A stretch of 64,000 nucleotides of DNA from UBA7332 sp051652645 (GTDB taxonomy: Bacteria; Bacteroidota; Bacteroidia; Bacteroidales; UBA7332), in assembly GCA_051652645.1 (NCBI GenBank), contig JBOFUP010000008.1, positions 62,001-126,000 of the forward strand. The letters run 5' to 3'. Positions within the stretch are counted from its first letter, which is position 1. The number at the start of each line of letters is the position of its first letter. This document shows, in pieces, positions 24,719 to 34,380 of the stretch. The notes under the pieces are model-generated. The model was not told the origin of the DNA. It saw nothing but the letters and a program-made list of their open reading frames with translations, and ran no database searches. A program made the translations under genes and the position numbers.

Positions 24719-27553
24719 ATGACAATGAAAAGAAGAATCATTATGTCAATGGCTTTGGGGCTACTAACTCTTGCTCCAGTTACTGCGCAGCAGATGCCAC
24801 AAATCCCACCTCTTCCACTTGACCCTCAAGTGAGATATGGTAAACTAGAGAATGGACTTACATACTACATCCGTAAAAATGCACAACCAGAGCAGCGTGC
24901 TGAGTTCTATATTGCACAAAAAGTAGGATCAATATTAGAAGACTCTACCCAACTTGGTCTTGCTCACTTCCTTGAGCACATGGCTTTCAACGGTTCAAAG
25001 AACTTCCCTGAAAACTCTATGATTAAATGGCTAGAGACTATAGGCGTGAAGTTTGGCGAAAACCTAAATGCTTACACTTCAATCGAAGAGACAGTATACA
25101 ATATCTCAAACGTCCCTACAATACGCGAGTCTATCGTTGACTCTTGCCTTCTTATTCTTCACGACTGGGCTGGCGCTCTTACTCTTGAGGCTGACGATAT
25201 AGACAAAGAGCGTGGCGTAATACAAGAAGAGTGGCGTACGCGTAACTCTGCTGGTAGCCGAATGCTTGAGGCACAACTTATCGATATATATCCAAATTCG
25301 AGATATGCTAATAGACTACCGATAGGTGATATTAACATCATCCGTACATTCCCATACGATGTACTTCGTGACTACTATCACCAATGGTACAGACCAGATC
25401 AACAAGGTATCCTTGTTGTAGGTGATATAGACGTTGACAAAGTTGAGTCTAAGATCAAAACAATGTTTGCTGACTTCAAAGTAGACGAAAATGCTCCCGA
25501 GAGAGTATACTATACTGTTGAAGACAACAATGAACCTCTTGTTTCTGTACAAACAGACAAAGAGGCTCAGTCAACAACTTTCCGTATTTGGATAAAGCAA
25601 GATGCTATTCCAAACGAACTTAAGCCAACTCAAGTAAGCCTTGTACAGAGCTATATAACTGAGATGATCACATCAATGTTCAACAACCGTCTATATGAGA
25701 TCTCTCAAAAGCCAAATTCTCCATTCCTTGGAGCTGGTTCATCATATAGCAACTACTACGTATCTTCGACAAAAGATGCATTTATGGTTGGCGGAATGAG
25801 CAAAGAAGGTGAATCTCTTAGAGGATTCCGTTCTGTAATGGAAGAGATCGAAAGAGTTAAGCGCTTCGGCTTCACATATGGAGAATACGAAAGAGCTCAA
25901 AAAGACTTTATGTCAAAAATAGAGTCTGCTTACAACGAACGCGACAAACGCAAAAACGGTGAAGTTGTACAAGATCTAGTGGAGCATTTTGTAAACAATC
26001 TACCTGCAATGGGGGTAGAACTTGAGTACGAGTTCTTCAATAGTATAGCTCCTCAAATCACTATCGAGGCAATCAACCAGACCGCTGCTCAAATTCTTGA
26101 CACTAAAAAGAATTTAGTATACACTCTTGAAGGGCCAGCAAAAGATGGTTTGACATACCCAAGTAAAGATGAAATTATTGCTATAGGCACCGAGGTGGCT
26201 CAAATGACTAATCTTGAAGCATACGTAGATAATGTAAGCAACGAACCTTTGATTGCTAAACTACCAAAAGCGGGTAAAGTAAAGAAAAGCGAAACAGACA
26301 AACTAGGCAATACTGTTTGGACTCTGTCGAACGGAATTAAGGTTATCCTTAAACCAACAGACTTCAAGCAAGATCAAATACTTATGACTGCTAGAAGTGA
26401 AGGTGGTTCATCACTATTCAGTGATGCTGATCAGCCAAACTTCATGATGATGGGCGACATCGTTTCTCTTGGTGGTCTTGGTAACTTCTCTAGAACAGAT
26501 CTACAAAAAGCTCTTTCAGGAAAAATTGCTTCTGTTTCTCCAGCCGTAAGAACTCAAAGCGAAGTTATAACTGGTAGCTCAACGCCAAAAGATTTTGAGA
26601 CACTAATGCAGCTTACTTACCTACAGTTTACAGCTCCTCGCAAAGATGCTGAAGCTTTCGAATCATTCCGCGAGCGTATGGCTGCTCAACTTAAGAACCA
26701 GGCTCTTAATCCAATGACAATTTTTGTTGATTCAATGCGCGCTACAACTTACAACAGACATCCACGCGCTAAGTCAATGAACCTTGAAATGCTAGAGAAA
26801 ATAAACTATGATCGCGTACTTGAACTTTACAAAGAGCGATTCATGGACCCTAACAACTTTACATTCACATTCGTTGGTAACCTCAATCTTGATGAAATCA
26901 AACCACTAGTTGAGCAGTACATTGCTTCTCTTCCTAAAGTGAAACGTAATGAGAATGCTAAGGATATACAGCTATATCCAGTGAAGGGCAACGTAAAGAA
27001 CTACTTCACTCAGCCAATGGAAGTTAGCAAAGCTACAGTATACTCAATCTTCTCTGGAGATGCTTCATACAATCTCCCTAACCTTTTGAAGATGACAATA
27101 CTTAGCCAAGTTATGAACATTGTTTATAACGAGACTATTCGCGAGGCCGAAGGTGGAACCTACGGTGTAAGTGTTAATGGATCACTAGATAAACTTAAGC
27201 CGGGGAAAGAGGTCTTCTCTCTATCATTCTACTTCGACACAAACCCTGAACAACGAGATAAACTTCTTGGTATTGCTCACGATCAACTACGCAAAGTTTC
27301 AGTAGATGGACCTCGCGATCAAGACTTCCAGAAGGTTAAAGAGTTCTTGGCTAAGAAATACAATGAGAATCTTCGCGAAAACAACTATTGGTTGAATATT
27401 ATCACAAACTACTACGAGTTTGGTTTCAACTCATCAACAGAATATGAAGCTGCACTTAATGCTATCACGACTCAAGATATCAAAGAGTTTGCAAAGATGC
27501 TTCTTGATCAAAACAACAACTCTGAGATCATCATGACATCAGAAGTAAAATAA
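24719..27553 (+). CDS. Periplasmic M16-family zinc metalloprotease (PqqL/pitrilysin-like, two-domain)
   Basis: 944 residues with a signal peptide (SMALGLLTLAPVTAQ). The first M16 domain carries the inverted zinc motif H83-F-L-E86-H87 in AHFLEHMAFNG, and E164 in DKERGVIQEE is the likely third ligand. The second half (about 510-940) is a non-catalytic M16 domain with RDxxFxKVKEFL and NEREAEGGTYGV-like segments (TIREAEGGTYGV). Such clamshell proteases degrade small proteins and long peptides. The gene stands alone with its own promoter and terminator. An equally good start codon lies six bases downstream. Confidence 0.94.
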   Translation: MTMKRRIIMSMALGLLTLAPVTAQQMPQIPPLPLDPQVRYGKLENGLTYYIRKNAQPEQRAEFYIAQKVGSILEDSTQLGLAHFLEHMAFNGSKNFPENSMIKWLETIGVKFGENLNAYTSIEETVYNISNVPTIRESIVDSCLLILHDWAGALTLEADDIDKERGVIQEEWRTRNSAGSRMLEAQLIDIYPNSRYANRLPIGDINIIRTFPYDVLRDYYHQWYRPDQQGILVVGDIDVDKVESKIKTMFADFKVDENAPERVYYTVEDNNEPLVSVQTDKEAQSTTFRIWIKQDAIPNELKPTQVSLVQSYITEMITSMFNNRLYEISQKPNSPFLGAGSSYSNYYVSSTKDAFMVGGMSKEGESLRGFRSVMEEIERVKRFGFTYGEYERAQKDFMSKIESAYNERDKRKNGEVVQDLVEHFVNNLPAMGVELEYEFFNSIAPQITIEAINQTAAQILDTKKNLVYTLEGPAKDGLTYPSKDEIIAIGTEVAQMTNLEAYVDNVSNEPLIAKLPKAGKVKKSETDKLGNTVWTLSNGIKVILKPTDFKQDQILMTARSEGGSSLFSDADQPNFMMMGDIVSLGGLGNFSRTDLQKALSGKIASVSPAVRTQSEVITGSSTPKDFETLMQLTYLQFTAPRKDAEAFESFRERMAAQLKNQALNPMTIFVDSMRATTYNRHPRAKSMNLEMLEKINYDRVLELYKERFMDPNNFTFTFVGNLNLDEIKPLVEQYIASLPKVKRNENAKDIQLYPVKGNVKNYFTQPMEVSKATVYSIFSGDASYNLPNLLKMTILSQVMNIVYNETIREAEGGTYGVSVNGSLDKLKPGKEVFSLSFYFDTNPEQRDKLLGIAHDQLRKVSVDGPRDQDFQKVKEFLAKKYNENLRENNYWLNIITNYYEFGFNSSTEYEAALNAITTQDIKEFAKMLLDQNNNSEIIMTSEVK

Positions 27554-27610
27554 ATTTGATTTATCGTATTTGTAGATAGATACAAATATATAATCAATAT
27601 CTATAGCAGA

Positions 27611-27650
27611 AGAGAGAGGTGTGAATCTTAAAAAGTTCACACCTCTCTCT
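27611..27650 (+). terminator. Terminator of the M16 protease gene
   Basis: A perfect 15-bp stem (AGAGAGAGGTGTGAA and its complement) with a 10-nt loop; an outer TATAGCA/TGCTATA pairing extends it. Confidence 0.75.
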
Positions 27651-27870
27651 TGCTATATACGAAAACTCCGTAAAACCAGATAAAGCCACAATAAAAGAAG
27701 TAGACAATCAAATATGGAATAAACCACAACTATAATCTCACTAACAACACAAAAGGGCCCTTATAAACAATAGTATAACGCCATCAACCAACAGCTAAAC
27801 ATCAACTTATACCAACACTCTAGGCAAAAGGTTATAGTTCCAATGGCTATTAGCTCTTTACATAAAAAAT

Positions 27871-27910
27871 GATGGAGGTTAAGCTCATATATTAGCGCTT
27901 AACCTCCATC
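27871..27910 (-). terminator. Terminator of the SusC/SusD operon
   Basis: A perfect 14-bp stem (GATGGAGGTTAAGC and its complement) with a 12-nt loop. On the minus strand it is followed by ATTTTTTATG, a T-rich tail. Confidence 0.75.
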
Positions 27911-27997
27911 TTAAAATTGGATAAATTACCTACTTAATAAGCGGTTATTATCACCTATTTTACCATTACAATCAAATTGCTTTAATAATAGACTTGA

Positions 27998-29524
27998 TTA
28001 TGGGTTCTGGTCACCATCTGAGATGTTTTGGTTACCCTCAAGCTCAGCGTTAGGTAATTGAATGATACGTAATCTATTACCCCACTCAATTGGTCTATCA
28101 CCACCTCCATCTAGAATGTTACCTAGTGGGTGATTAGTTCCCTCGTAAGTACGGTCAATAGTTTTCTTATGACGATTGTACTCGTATTGTACCATCCCCT
28201 CACCCCACATTTCCATTCTGTAGTGTGTGAAAATCTGATCAATCAGAGCGTCTCCACTTGCCCAAGTGTACGAGTGAGTCCCATTGATAGCACGAGCATT
28301 AGAGATAGCATCCAAAGTTGCTTTAGCTTGAGTCTCCTGTCCTAAACGAACTTCTGCTTCAGCCTTATAGTAGTACATCTCTGCTACACGAGTGTAGATA
28401 TAATCAGCAGTAAAACCACCTTTATAGTCTATAAATTTAGCACCAAGGTAAGGAGCTTTACTTGCTGCATTTGCTCCAAATACAGGAGATCCAACTCTCG
28501 TACCTTGCTCAAACATTCCATCTGCATTGTAGAAACAACCCTTACGAGTGTCGTTAACATCAATTGCATCGTATAATGCTCGGTCAATACACTTGAACTG
28601 TCCTAGTGCTCCTGCATAACCAGCAGCAAAGTTATCCATCATCGAGAAGAACGAAGCGTAGAATGTTGAGTTCTCAGAAGTCATAACTTGACCCCATGTT
28701 GCCTCAGACATAGACACACGACAGAATCCTCCCTGATACTGAACTGGAGTCATCAAGCTTACACCTGAGATAACCTCACTAGCCATTGTATGAGCTGTTG
28801 AGTAATCCTCCATGTACATGGCAACTCGAGCCCTAATATGTTTGGCCACTCTTTGAGTAATTCGCCCCTTCTCTGAATCAACAAATCCATCAAGAAGAGG
28901 AATAGCTTGATTTAGGTCTGATACCATCTGATTGTAAACATCCTCTACAGTACCACGTGGAGCTCCGTCCATGTTAAACTCTGAGTAAAGAGGTACACCT
29001 GGTTTACCCTTAACCTCACTCCATGCTCCCGCTGTTTGGTATACATTAACCAAAAGGAAATAATGGTGAGCTCTTAGAGCTAAAGCCTCTCCAAGAAGAG
29101 CCTTTAGTGTTGGATCATTTGTGTCTGCTGGAATAGAGTTGATGATTGTATTTGCATCAGCTATATTAGCATAACAATATTTCCATTGACGGCGAGCTCT
29201 GCGGTAATTAGATGCTCTATTATCCATATTATAGTCAAAAACAAACCACTGAGCATTCATATAATGAATTACATCCGTGTTCATCATATCAACAGAAAGA
29301 TCTAAAGAGCGCTGACCAAAGTCATCGTGTGATGACGCATCAAAAGCATACTCGGTCATTCTTGAGTAGATACCATATACAATAGCAGACGGTGAACGTT
29401 GAAGAACATCCGCAACCTGATCTTTATTAACTCTGCTAGTATCTACCGTATCCATAAAGTCGTCACACGAGGTTAATACCCCAGACATAAGTAACGATGA
29501 AAGCATTAAATATTTGAATCTCAT
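27998..29524 (-). CDS. SusD/RagB-family nutrient-binding outer-membrane lipoprotein
   Basis: 508 residues with a lipoprotein signal (SGVLTSCDDFMD). Family features are the early SPSAIVYGIYSRM helix, TPR-like helices with ALLGEALALRAHHYFLLVNVYQT, GVPLYSEFN, and the C-terminal YIYTRVAEMYYYKAEAEVRLGQ followed by GNRLRIIQLPNAELEGN. SusD proteins form the lid over a SusC barrel and capture oligosaccharides or, as in RagB, peptides. It lies 12 bp after its SusC partner. No glycosidase, protease or regulator is adjacent, so the substrate cannot be named. Confidence 0.95.
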   Translation of the reverse strand: MRFKYLMLSSLLMSGVLTSCDDFMDTVDTSRVNKDQVADVLQRSPSAIVYGIYSRMTEYAFDASSHDDFGQRSLDLSVDMMNTDVIHYMNAQWFVFDYNMDNRASNYRRARRQWKYCYANIADANTIINSIPADTNDPTLKALLGEALALRAHHYFLLVNVYQTAGAWSEVKGKPGVPLYSEFNMDGAPRGTVEDVYNQMVSDLNQAIPLLDGFVDSEKGRITQRVAKHIRARVAMYMEDYSTAHTMASEVISGVSLMTPVQYQGGFCRVSMSEATWGQVMTSENSTFYASFFSMMDNFAAGYAGALGQFKCIDRALYDAIDVNDTRKGCFYNADGMFEQGTRVGSPVFGANAASKAPYLGAKFIDYKGGFTADYIYTRVAEMYYYKAEAEVRLGQETQAKATLDAISNARAINGTHSYTWASGDALIDQIFTHYRMEMWGEGMVQYEYNRHKKTIDRTYEGTNHPLGNILDGGGDRPIEWGNRLRIIQLPNAELEGNQNISDGDQNP

Positions 29525-29536
29525 AGTAACCTCATA

Positions 29537-32500
29537 TTAAAGTGTTAGATTAATACCGAACGAGATCGAACGGATTGGAGAGTAGTTAAAGCCAGATGTT
29601 CCGTAGTCATACTGACGTGGATCTAATCCTTTACGAGCTGAGAATAGAGCTACGTTATCTGCAACTGCATATACTCTAAGGGAACTAATCTGCATCTTGT
29701 TAGCAAATGATTTAGGTATTGTATAACCCAATGAGATGTTACGTATATTGAAATACGAAGCTGATGCAAGGAAATAGTCTGACGCACCATTAGCCTGGTT
29801 ATCACCTAGTTCAAGTAATGGAACTGATGTATTTGTATTCTCAGGAGTCCATGCTTTTAATAGGTCTTTATGCATAGAGCGACCAGCTTCTCTAACCTGC
29901 ATTGTTGATTGGTATACAGAGTCAAATACCTTACCTCCAATTTGGTAACTAAATACTGTAGAAAGATCAAATCCTTTGTAGCTAGCAGAAAGGTTTACAC
30001 CACCAAATAGATCCGCAAGTGCTGTACCTACTTTACGACGGTTTGTAGCTGTATACGCATCAGAGTTATTTGTTGTTACACCTGTAACATTACCATCTGC
30101 ATCGTATAGATTCCATGTAGCTTTTCCATTCTCGTTAAGACCTGCGAATACTGGAAGATAGATATCATAAAGCGATCCACCTTCAATCATCTTAGTGTAA
30201 CCAGAAGAGAAGATACCATTCTTTCTGTTTTCTTCTGGTAGAGTAAGAACTTTGTTTTTCACATGAGTCATATTAAGACCTACATTAAATGTCCAGTCTC
30301 TTGTACGAACCACATCTACGTCAAACTCAAATTCTACACCCATATTCTGCATTGCACCTAAGTTCTCTGGGTATGATGAGAAACCAGTAGATACAGGAAG
30401 TGGCTTCATAAACAACATATCTGTTGTCTTTTTGTAGAAGAATTCAGCACCAACATTTAGGCGATCAAAGAATCTAGCCTCAATACCAGCATTCACATTA
30501 AGTGATTTCTCCCAAGTGATGTCTGGATTACCGATGTATGTTTGGCTAAGTGAAACATCTCCGTTGTTGTTTGTTACAGCAAACTGATCAAGATAAGGCT
30601 TCATATTTTGAGAACCATCACTATAAAGAAGCCCATCATTACCTTGTGTTCCGACACTTGCCTTCAACGTCAAGTTATCAACCTTTTTAGCATAATCCAT
30701 GAATCCCATTTGGCTAATTCTCCAAGAAGCCCCAACAGATCCAAAGTTACCCCAACGATTATCCTTAGCAAAACGTGAAGAAGCATCTCTACGGAAGCTA
30801 CCACTTAGATAGTACTTGTTGTCCCACTCTAGGTTAACACGACCAAGAATACCAATAACGCTATATTCCTTAGTATATGAACTTAGCGCCTCATAAACCA
30901 CTGCGTTGTCTAGGTCTGCACCATTAGATGTAGCCATGTTTGATTTTGTACCAGAGAAGTACTCATACTGACGATTGTATACCTCAGTACCAGCCATTGC
31001 ATCAATACTCAACTTGTCCAATGATTTAGTATAGTTAAGGAAAGTTGATCCTGTTGTTGAAAGAGTCTTCTCATATCTTTTTTGAACACGACCATTGAAG
31101 TTCTTTGCATCACCATATAATGGGTTCTGTATTCTTGAATACATAGATGAAGTATTTGTCACATCACCTGCTACACGAAGCATAAGATCTTCATGAAGAT
31201 TAATGTTCATGAAAGCTCCTCCTGTTATATTATCAAGAACTGTCTCATTAAGATCGTAGTTCAAAGCTCCTGCAGGATTGGCTGTCGCTGCATAAGGACG
31301 GCTATATCCTAGAGATGATTCATCACCATAGTCATAGCGTGGTTTCCCATCAGCATCATTAATAACAGCCCCTGTTGATGGGTCTCTTAAAAAGACTGGA
31401 TAGATAGGAGCAATCATACGAGTCCACTGGAAAAAGTTCATGTAAGAAGAACCAGAAGTTAGTGGATAATCTTGTTTTGTTTGAGCATAAGCTAAGTTAG
31501 CACCAAACTTCAACCATTTTGCAACTTGTCTTTCATAACGCAATCTTCCTGATATACGTTGGAACGATGAACTTTTTGCATAAGAGTTGTCATCTAGGTA
31601 ACCTAGACCTACATAATAAGAATGCTTCTCATCACCACCACCCATACTCAAGTTATACTCTTGACGAAGAGCGCTACTAAATAGTGCATCTTCCCATCTG
31701 TCTGTATAAAGAAGTTGAGCTGATGAATTCAATCTACCAGTAGTTGGGTCGATCAACTGATCCCACGACACATTATAGTTATTGTATCCACCTAGGATAT
31801 TTCTAAGAGAGTTAGCACCAGTTCCATTCAACTGCGAAACAATACCTGAATGATCAAGACCTGCAGCAGCTAACTTGTTGTACTGACCTTTCCAAGTCTG
31901 CTCGTAGAAAGTACCTTGATTAGTGATCATGTCATAATCAGGCACCGCACGAGTGTTAACACCCCATTTAGCATCAACCTGAATACCTAGTGCAGAATTG
32001 TTCTTACGTTTTGTTGTAATTAGTATCACACCATTTGCTCCACGAGCTCCATAAAGAGAGTTTGCTGCAGCATCCTTAAGAACAGTCATACTCTCGATAT
32101 CCGAAGAGTTGATAGCACTGATTGGTCCATCATAGAATGCTCCATCAACAACGTAAAGAGGTGCTTTACTTGCATTGATTGAACCAATACCACGAATACG
32201 AACTGTTGGGTTTTCACCTGGCTGACCCGTTGACGATACAAGCTGAACACCTGCAGTCTTACCTTCAAGTGCACTTGTTACACTCGAAGTTTGGATCTTT
32301 GCAATCTCATCCCCCTTAATACGAGATGCTGATCCCGTAAATGATGATTTCTTGGCAGTTCCGTAAGCCACAACCATTACTTCATCAATTGCTTTGGAGT
32401 CAGAAACCAGCCTAACAACCATTGTCGGTCTGATTTCAAGCTCTTGGGTTTGCATTCCCATAAAGGAAAAAACTAATGTTCTTGCACCAGCTGGCGTTGT

Positions 32501-32680
32501 TAACTGGAATTTTCCGTCATAATCCGTAACAGTTCCGGTAGTTGTTCCCTTAACAACTACAGAAGCACCAATAACTGGTTCCCCATCTTCTGCCGAGAAT
32601 ACCGTTCCCGATACTCTGGTCTGGGCTGAGAGACCCATGCCAATAAAAAGGCATAGCAATAAAAATGTCAATCTTCTCAT
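29537..32680 (-). CDS. SusC/RagA-family TonB-dependent outer-membrane transporter
   Basis: 1047 residues. Signal peptide (LLLCLFIGMGLSAQ), carboxypeptidase-D-like domain (about 22-100), a DEVMVVAYGTAKKSSFTGS TonB-linked segment, plug domain with SLYGARGANGVILITTK, and a 22-strand barrel ending in SFGINLTL. This is a full-length SusC pairing with the SusD gene 12 bp downstream. Energy comes from the TonB-ExbBD complex, encoded elsewhere. The regulator is not nearby, unlike the HTCS-linked locus at the start of the window. Confidence 0.97.
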   Translation of the reverse strand: MRRLTFLLLCLFIGMGLSAQTRVSGTVFSAEDGEPVIGASVVVKGTTTGTVTDYDGKFQLTTPAGARTLVFSFMGMQTQELEIRPTMVVRLVSDSKAIDEVMVVAYGTAKKSSFTGSASRIKGDEIAKIQTSSVTSALEGKTAGVQLVSSTGQPGENPTVRIRGIGSINASKAPLYVVDGAFYDGPISAINSSDIESMTVLKDAAANSLYGARGANGVILITTKRKNNSALGIQVDAKWGVNTRAVPDYDMITNQGTFYEQTWKGQYNKLAAAGLDHSGIVSQLNGTGANSLRNILGGYNNYNVSWDQLIDPTTGRLNSSAQLLYTDRWEDALFSSALRQEYNLSMGGGDEKHSYYVGLGYLDDNSYAKSSSFQRISGRLRYERQVAKWLKFGANLAYAQTKQDYPLTSGSSYMNFFQWTRMIAPIYPVFLRDPSTGAVINDADGKPRYDYGDESSLGYSRPYAATANPAGALNYDLNETVLDNITGGAFMNINLHEDLMLRVAGDVTNTSSMYSRIQNPLYGDAKNFNGRVQKRYEKTLSTTGSTFLNYTKSLDKLSIDAMAGTEVYNRQYEYFSGTKSNMATSNGADLDNAVVYEALSSYTKEYSVIGILGRVNLEWDNKYYLSGSFRRDASSRFAKDNRWGNFGSVGASWRISQMGFMDYAKKVDNLTLKASVGTQGNDGLLYSDGSQNMKPYLDQFAVTNNNGDVSLSQTYIGNPDITWEKSLNVNAGIEARFFDRLNVGAEFFYKKTTDMLFMKPLPVSTGFSSYPENLGAMQNMGVEFEFDVDVVRTRDWTFNVGLNMTHVKNKVLTLPEENRKNGIFSSGYTKMIEGGSLYDIYLPVFAGLNENGKATWNLYDADGNVTGVTTNNSDAYTATNRRKVGTALADLFGGVNLSASYKGFDLSTVFSYQIGGKVFDSVYQSTMQVREAGRSMHKDLLKAWTPENTNTSVPLLELGDNQANGASDYFLASASYFNIRNISLGYTIPKSFANKMQISSLRVYAVADNVALFSARKGLDPRQYDYGTSGFNYSPIRSISFGINLTL

Positions 32681-32734
32681 AAAACAGATTTAGCGTTAAA
32701 CATAAATAAAATACATTTATATATAGTCACGCTG

Positions 32735-32764
32735 CAAATATATGGATTATAATTTATAAACAAA
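32735..32764 (-). promoter_or_regulatory. Promoter of the SusC/SusD operon
   Basis: Minus strand: TTTG (32761-32764), 18 bp, then TATATTTG (32735-32742). It lies about 55 bp before the start codon and fits the Bacteroidota promoter form. Confidence 0.55.
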
Positions 32765-33056
32765 ACTTTTCTATAAAAATATACCACCTCTCATACCAAC
32801 AAAGTAACAATATGAAATCAAAAAGAAAGTACAGAAGATAATTATGTAAGACAAAAACGAATTTAAACAATGTAATAACACAAAAACACAAACTGTATTT
32901 AGTAATAGTTACACAAACATACTATTAAACTATGCTATGCAACATAATAAACATTAACATTATTGGCCACACATAGTCTAAATAAAAGCTAATATAAAAA
33001 TGACATGCAATCAAGATAACACACTGCTAATGCAAGCAAATAACTATCTATTACAT

Positions 33057-33064
33057 TACCTTTG
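33057..33064 (+). promoter_or_regulatory. -7 element for the GNAT/glyoxalase gene pair
   Basis: TACCTTTG matches TAnnTTTG and ends 17 bp before the ATG at 33082, so the leader would be short. Confidence 0.5.
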
Positions 33065-33081
33065 TATACTCATCAACCGAT

Positions 33082-33903
33082 ATGCACATGAATAAAGAAT
33101 TAAGATCTCAATACATATCTATTTGGGAAAGCTGTTTTGGAGATGATGTTGAATTTATCGAGGAGTTTCTTAACTTTGCTCAAAAGAAGGGATATATCCA
33201 CAAGAGTATTTATAATGGAAGAGTTGTAGGATTCTTACACCTAATCCCTGCTTCCTACAACACCTCTGAGGGAATATCATACAAGGGCTATTACCTATAT
33301 TCGGTGGCCACTGATCCTAAAGAAAGAGGCAAAGGCATAAGTAGCACCCTCTTTGCCGAGTCTGTGAAAGATCTTGATTTTGATTTTATTATCACAGTTC
33401 CAGCCAGTGAATCATTGTTCTCATTCTATTATAAACAAGGATTTACTCACACCATCTACAGGGAAATAATTGAACTAGATAGAGAGCACGCAAGTAGTTG
33501 CCACAATTACATATATGACATAAAGGAGCTAACAGCTACAAGACTTGAGACTATAAGATCAAATAATGAAAATATGATATTATGGGATTGTGATCAGATG
33601 AGGTTTCTAGTCTCACAAGCAATACATAATAATGCAATACTATGGTCGTGGGGAGAAAACAAAGACTATTATCTATGGGCCCAACTAATTAACAATGAGA
33701 TAATAATATTAGAAAGCTCAGAATTGTCATATGACAAACTCCCTATTAAACAGCTTCTGGATAAATTCCCATATGCCAATAAGGTGAAGATTATAACAAA
33801 AGTTGGCAGTGGTGGCAAACGCGAAAGATATGCCTCTATTTTATACAAAAAAAATATTGCCCCCCCGAAAGAGTTATTTATTAACTTAGCAATGGATATA
33901 TAA
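33082..33903 (+). CDS. GNAT-family N-acetyltransferase
   Basis: 273 residues. The first half has the acetyl-CoA-binding GNAT core: GRVVGFLHLIP, then YYLYSVATDPKERGKGISSTLF, where RGKGIS is the pyrophosphate-binding motif, and FYYKQGFTHT at the end of the fold. The second half (about 140-273) resembles the extra C-terminal domain of two-domain GNAT proteins and has no recognised motif. The acceptor substrate is unknown. The glyoxalase-like gene follows after 23 bp. Confidence 0.82.
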   Translation: MHMNKELRSQYISIWESCFGDDVEFIEEFLNFAQKKGYIHKSIYNGRVVGFLHLIPASYNTSEGISYKGYYLYSVATDPKERGKGISSTLFAESVKDLDFDFIITVPASESLFSFYYKQGFTHTIYREIIELDREHASSCHNYIYDIKELTATRLETIRSNNENMILWDCDQMRFLVSQAIHNNAILWSWGENKDYYLWAQLINNEIIILESSELSYDKLPIKQLLDKFPYANKVKIITKVGSGGKRERYASILYKKNIAPPKELFINLAMDI

Positions 33904-33926
33904 CAAAACAAACAATATTGAATAAA

Positions 33927-34301
33927 ATGAACAATTTCAAATTCGCCCACAACAACATCAACGTTCTAGACCTATCTAAGAGCATATCTTTCTATAACGA
34001 AGCACTTGGGCTAGTAGAGAGCAGTAGAATAGAAGATGTTGAGGGAAACTTTATCATTGTATACCTTGGTGATGGTTCCTCATCTCACCTACTTGAACTA
34101 ACTTGGCTTAGGGATTGGGAAAAACCATATGATCTAGGAGATAATGAGTTTCATATTGCATTTACCGCTGTAGACTATGAAGCAGCAAAGTCCCAACATC
34201 GTGAAATGGGATGTATATGCTATGAAAATAATGAGATGGGAATCTACTTTATTGAGGATCCTGATGGATATTGGGTTGAAATACTACCAGCGAATAGATA
34301 A
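33927..34301 (+). CDS. Glyoxalase I-like VOC-superfamily protein
   Basis: 124 residues from the ATG at 33927; a TTG at 33918 is a weaker alternative. The betaalphabetabetabeta repeats hold all four expected metal ligands: H8 in AHNNINV, E in LLELTW, H in FHIAFTA and E in YWVEILP. DLSKSISFYNEALGL and YFIEDPDGYWVE are typical of lactoylglutathione lyase. Glyoxalase I detoxifies methylglyoxal, using glutathione or another thiol. VOC proteins are versatile, so the substrate is probable, not proven. Confidence 0.85.
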   Translation: MNNFKFAHNNINVLDLSKSISFYNEALGLVESSRIEDVEGNFIIVYLGDGSSSHLLELTWLRDWEKPYDLGDNEFHIAFTAVDYEAAKSQHREMGCICYENNEMGIYFIEDPDGYWVEILPANR

Positions 34302-34314
34302 ATCATACACATTT

Positions 34315-34358
34315 AAACCGCCTCTATATAGATATGTTAGTCTATATAGAGGCGGTTT
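34315..34358. terminator. Bidirectional terminator between the glyoxalase-like and phospholipase genes
   Basis: A perfect 18-bp stem (left arm AAACCGCCTCTATATAGA) with an 8-nt loop, between two convergent genes. Confidence 0.75.
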
Positions 34359-34380
34359 CGCATAAATCAATAGTACGATT

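Larger units (their letters stand above)
27554..27997. other. Convergent intergenic region with two terminators
   Basis: This stretch separates the plus-strand protease gene from the minus-strand SusD gene. It holds two strong hairpins listed separately. I see no coding sequence, tRNA or repeat between them (27651-27870). Confidence 0.7.
32681..33081. other. AT-rich divergent intergenic region
   Basis: About 400 bp between the divergent SusC gene and the GNAT gene. It holds a promoter for each gene, listed separately. Apart from its strong A/T bias I see no gene, hairpin or repeat. Confidence 0.6.
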
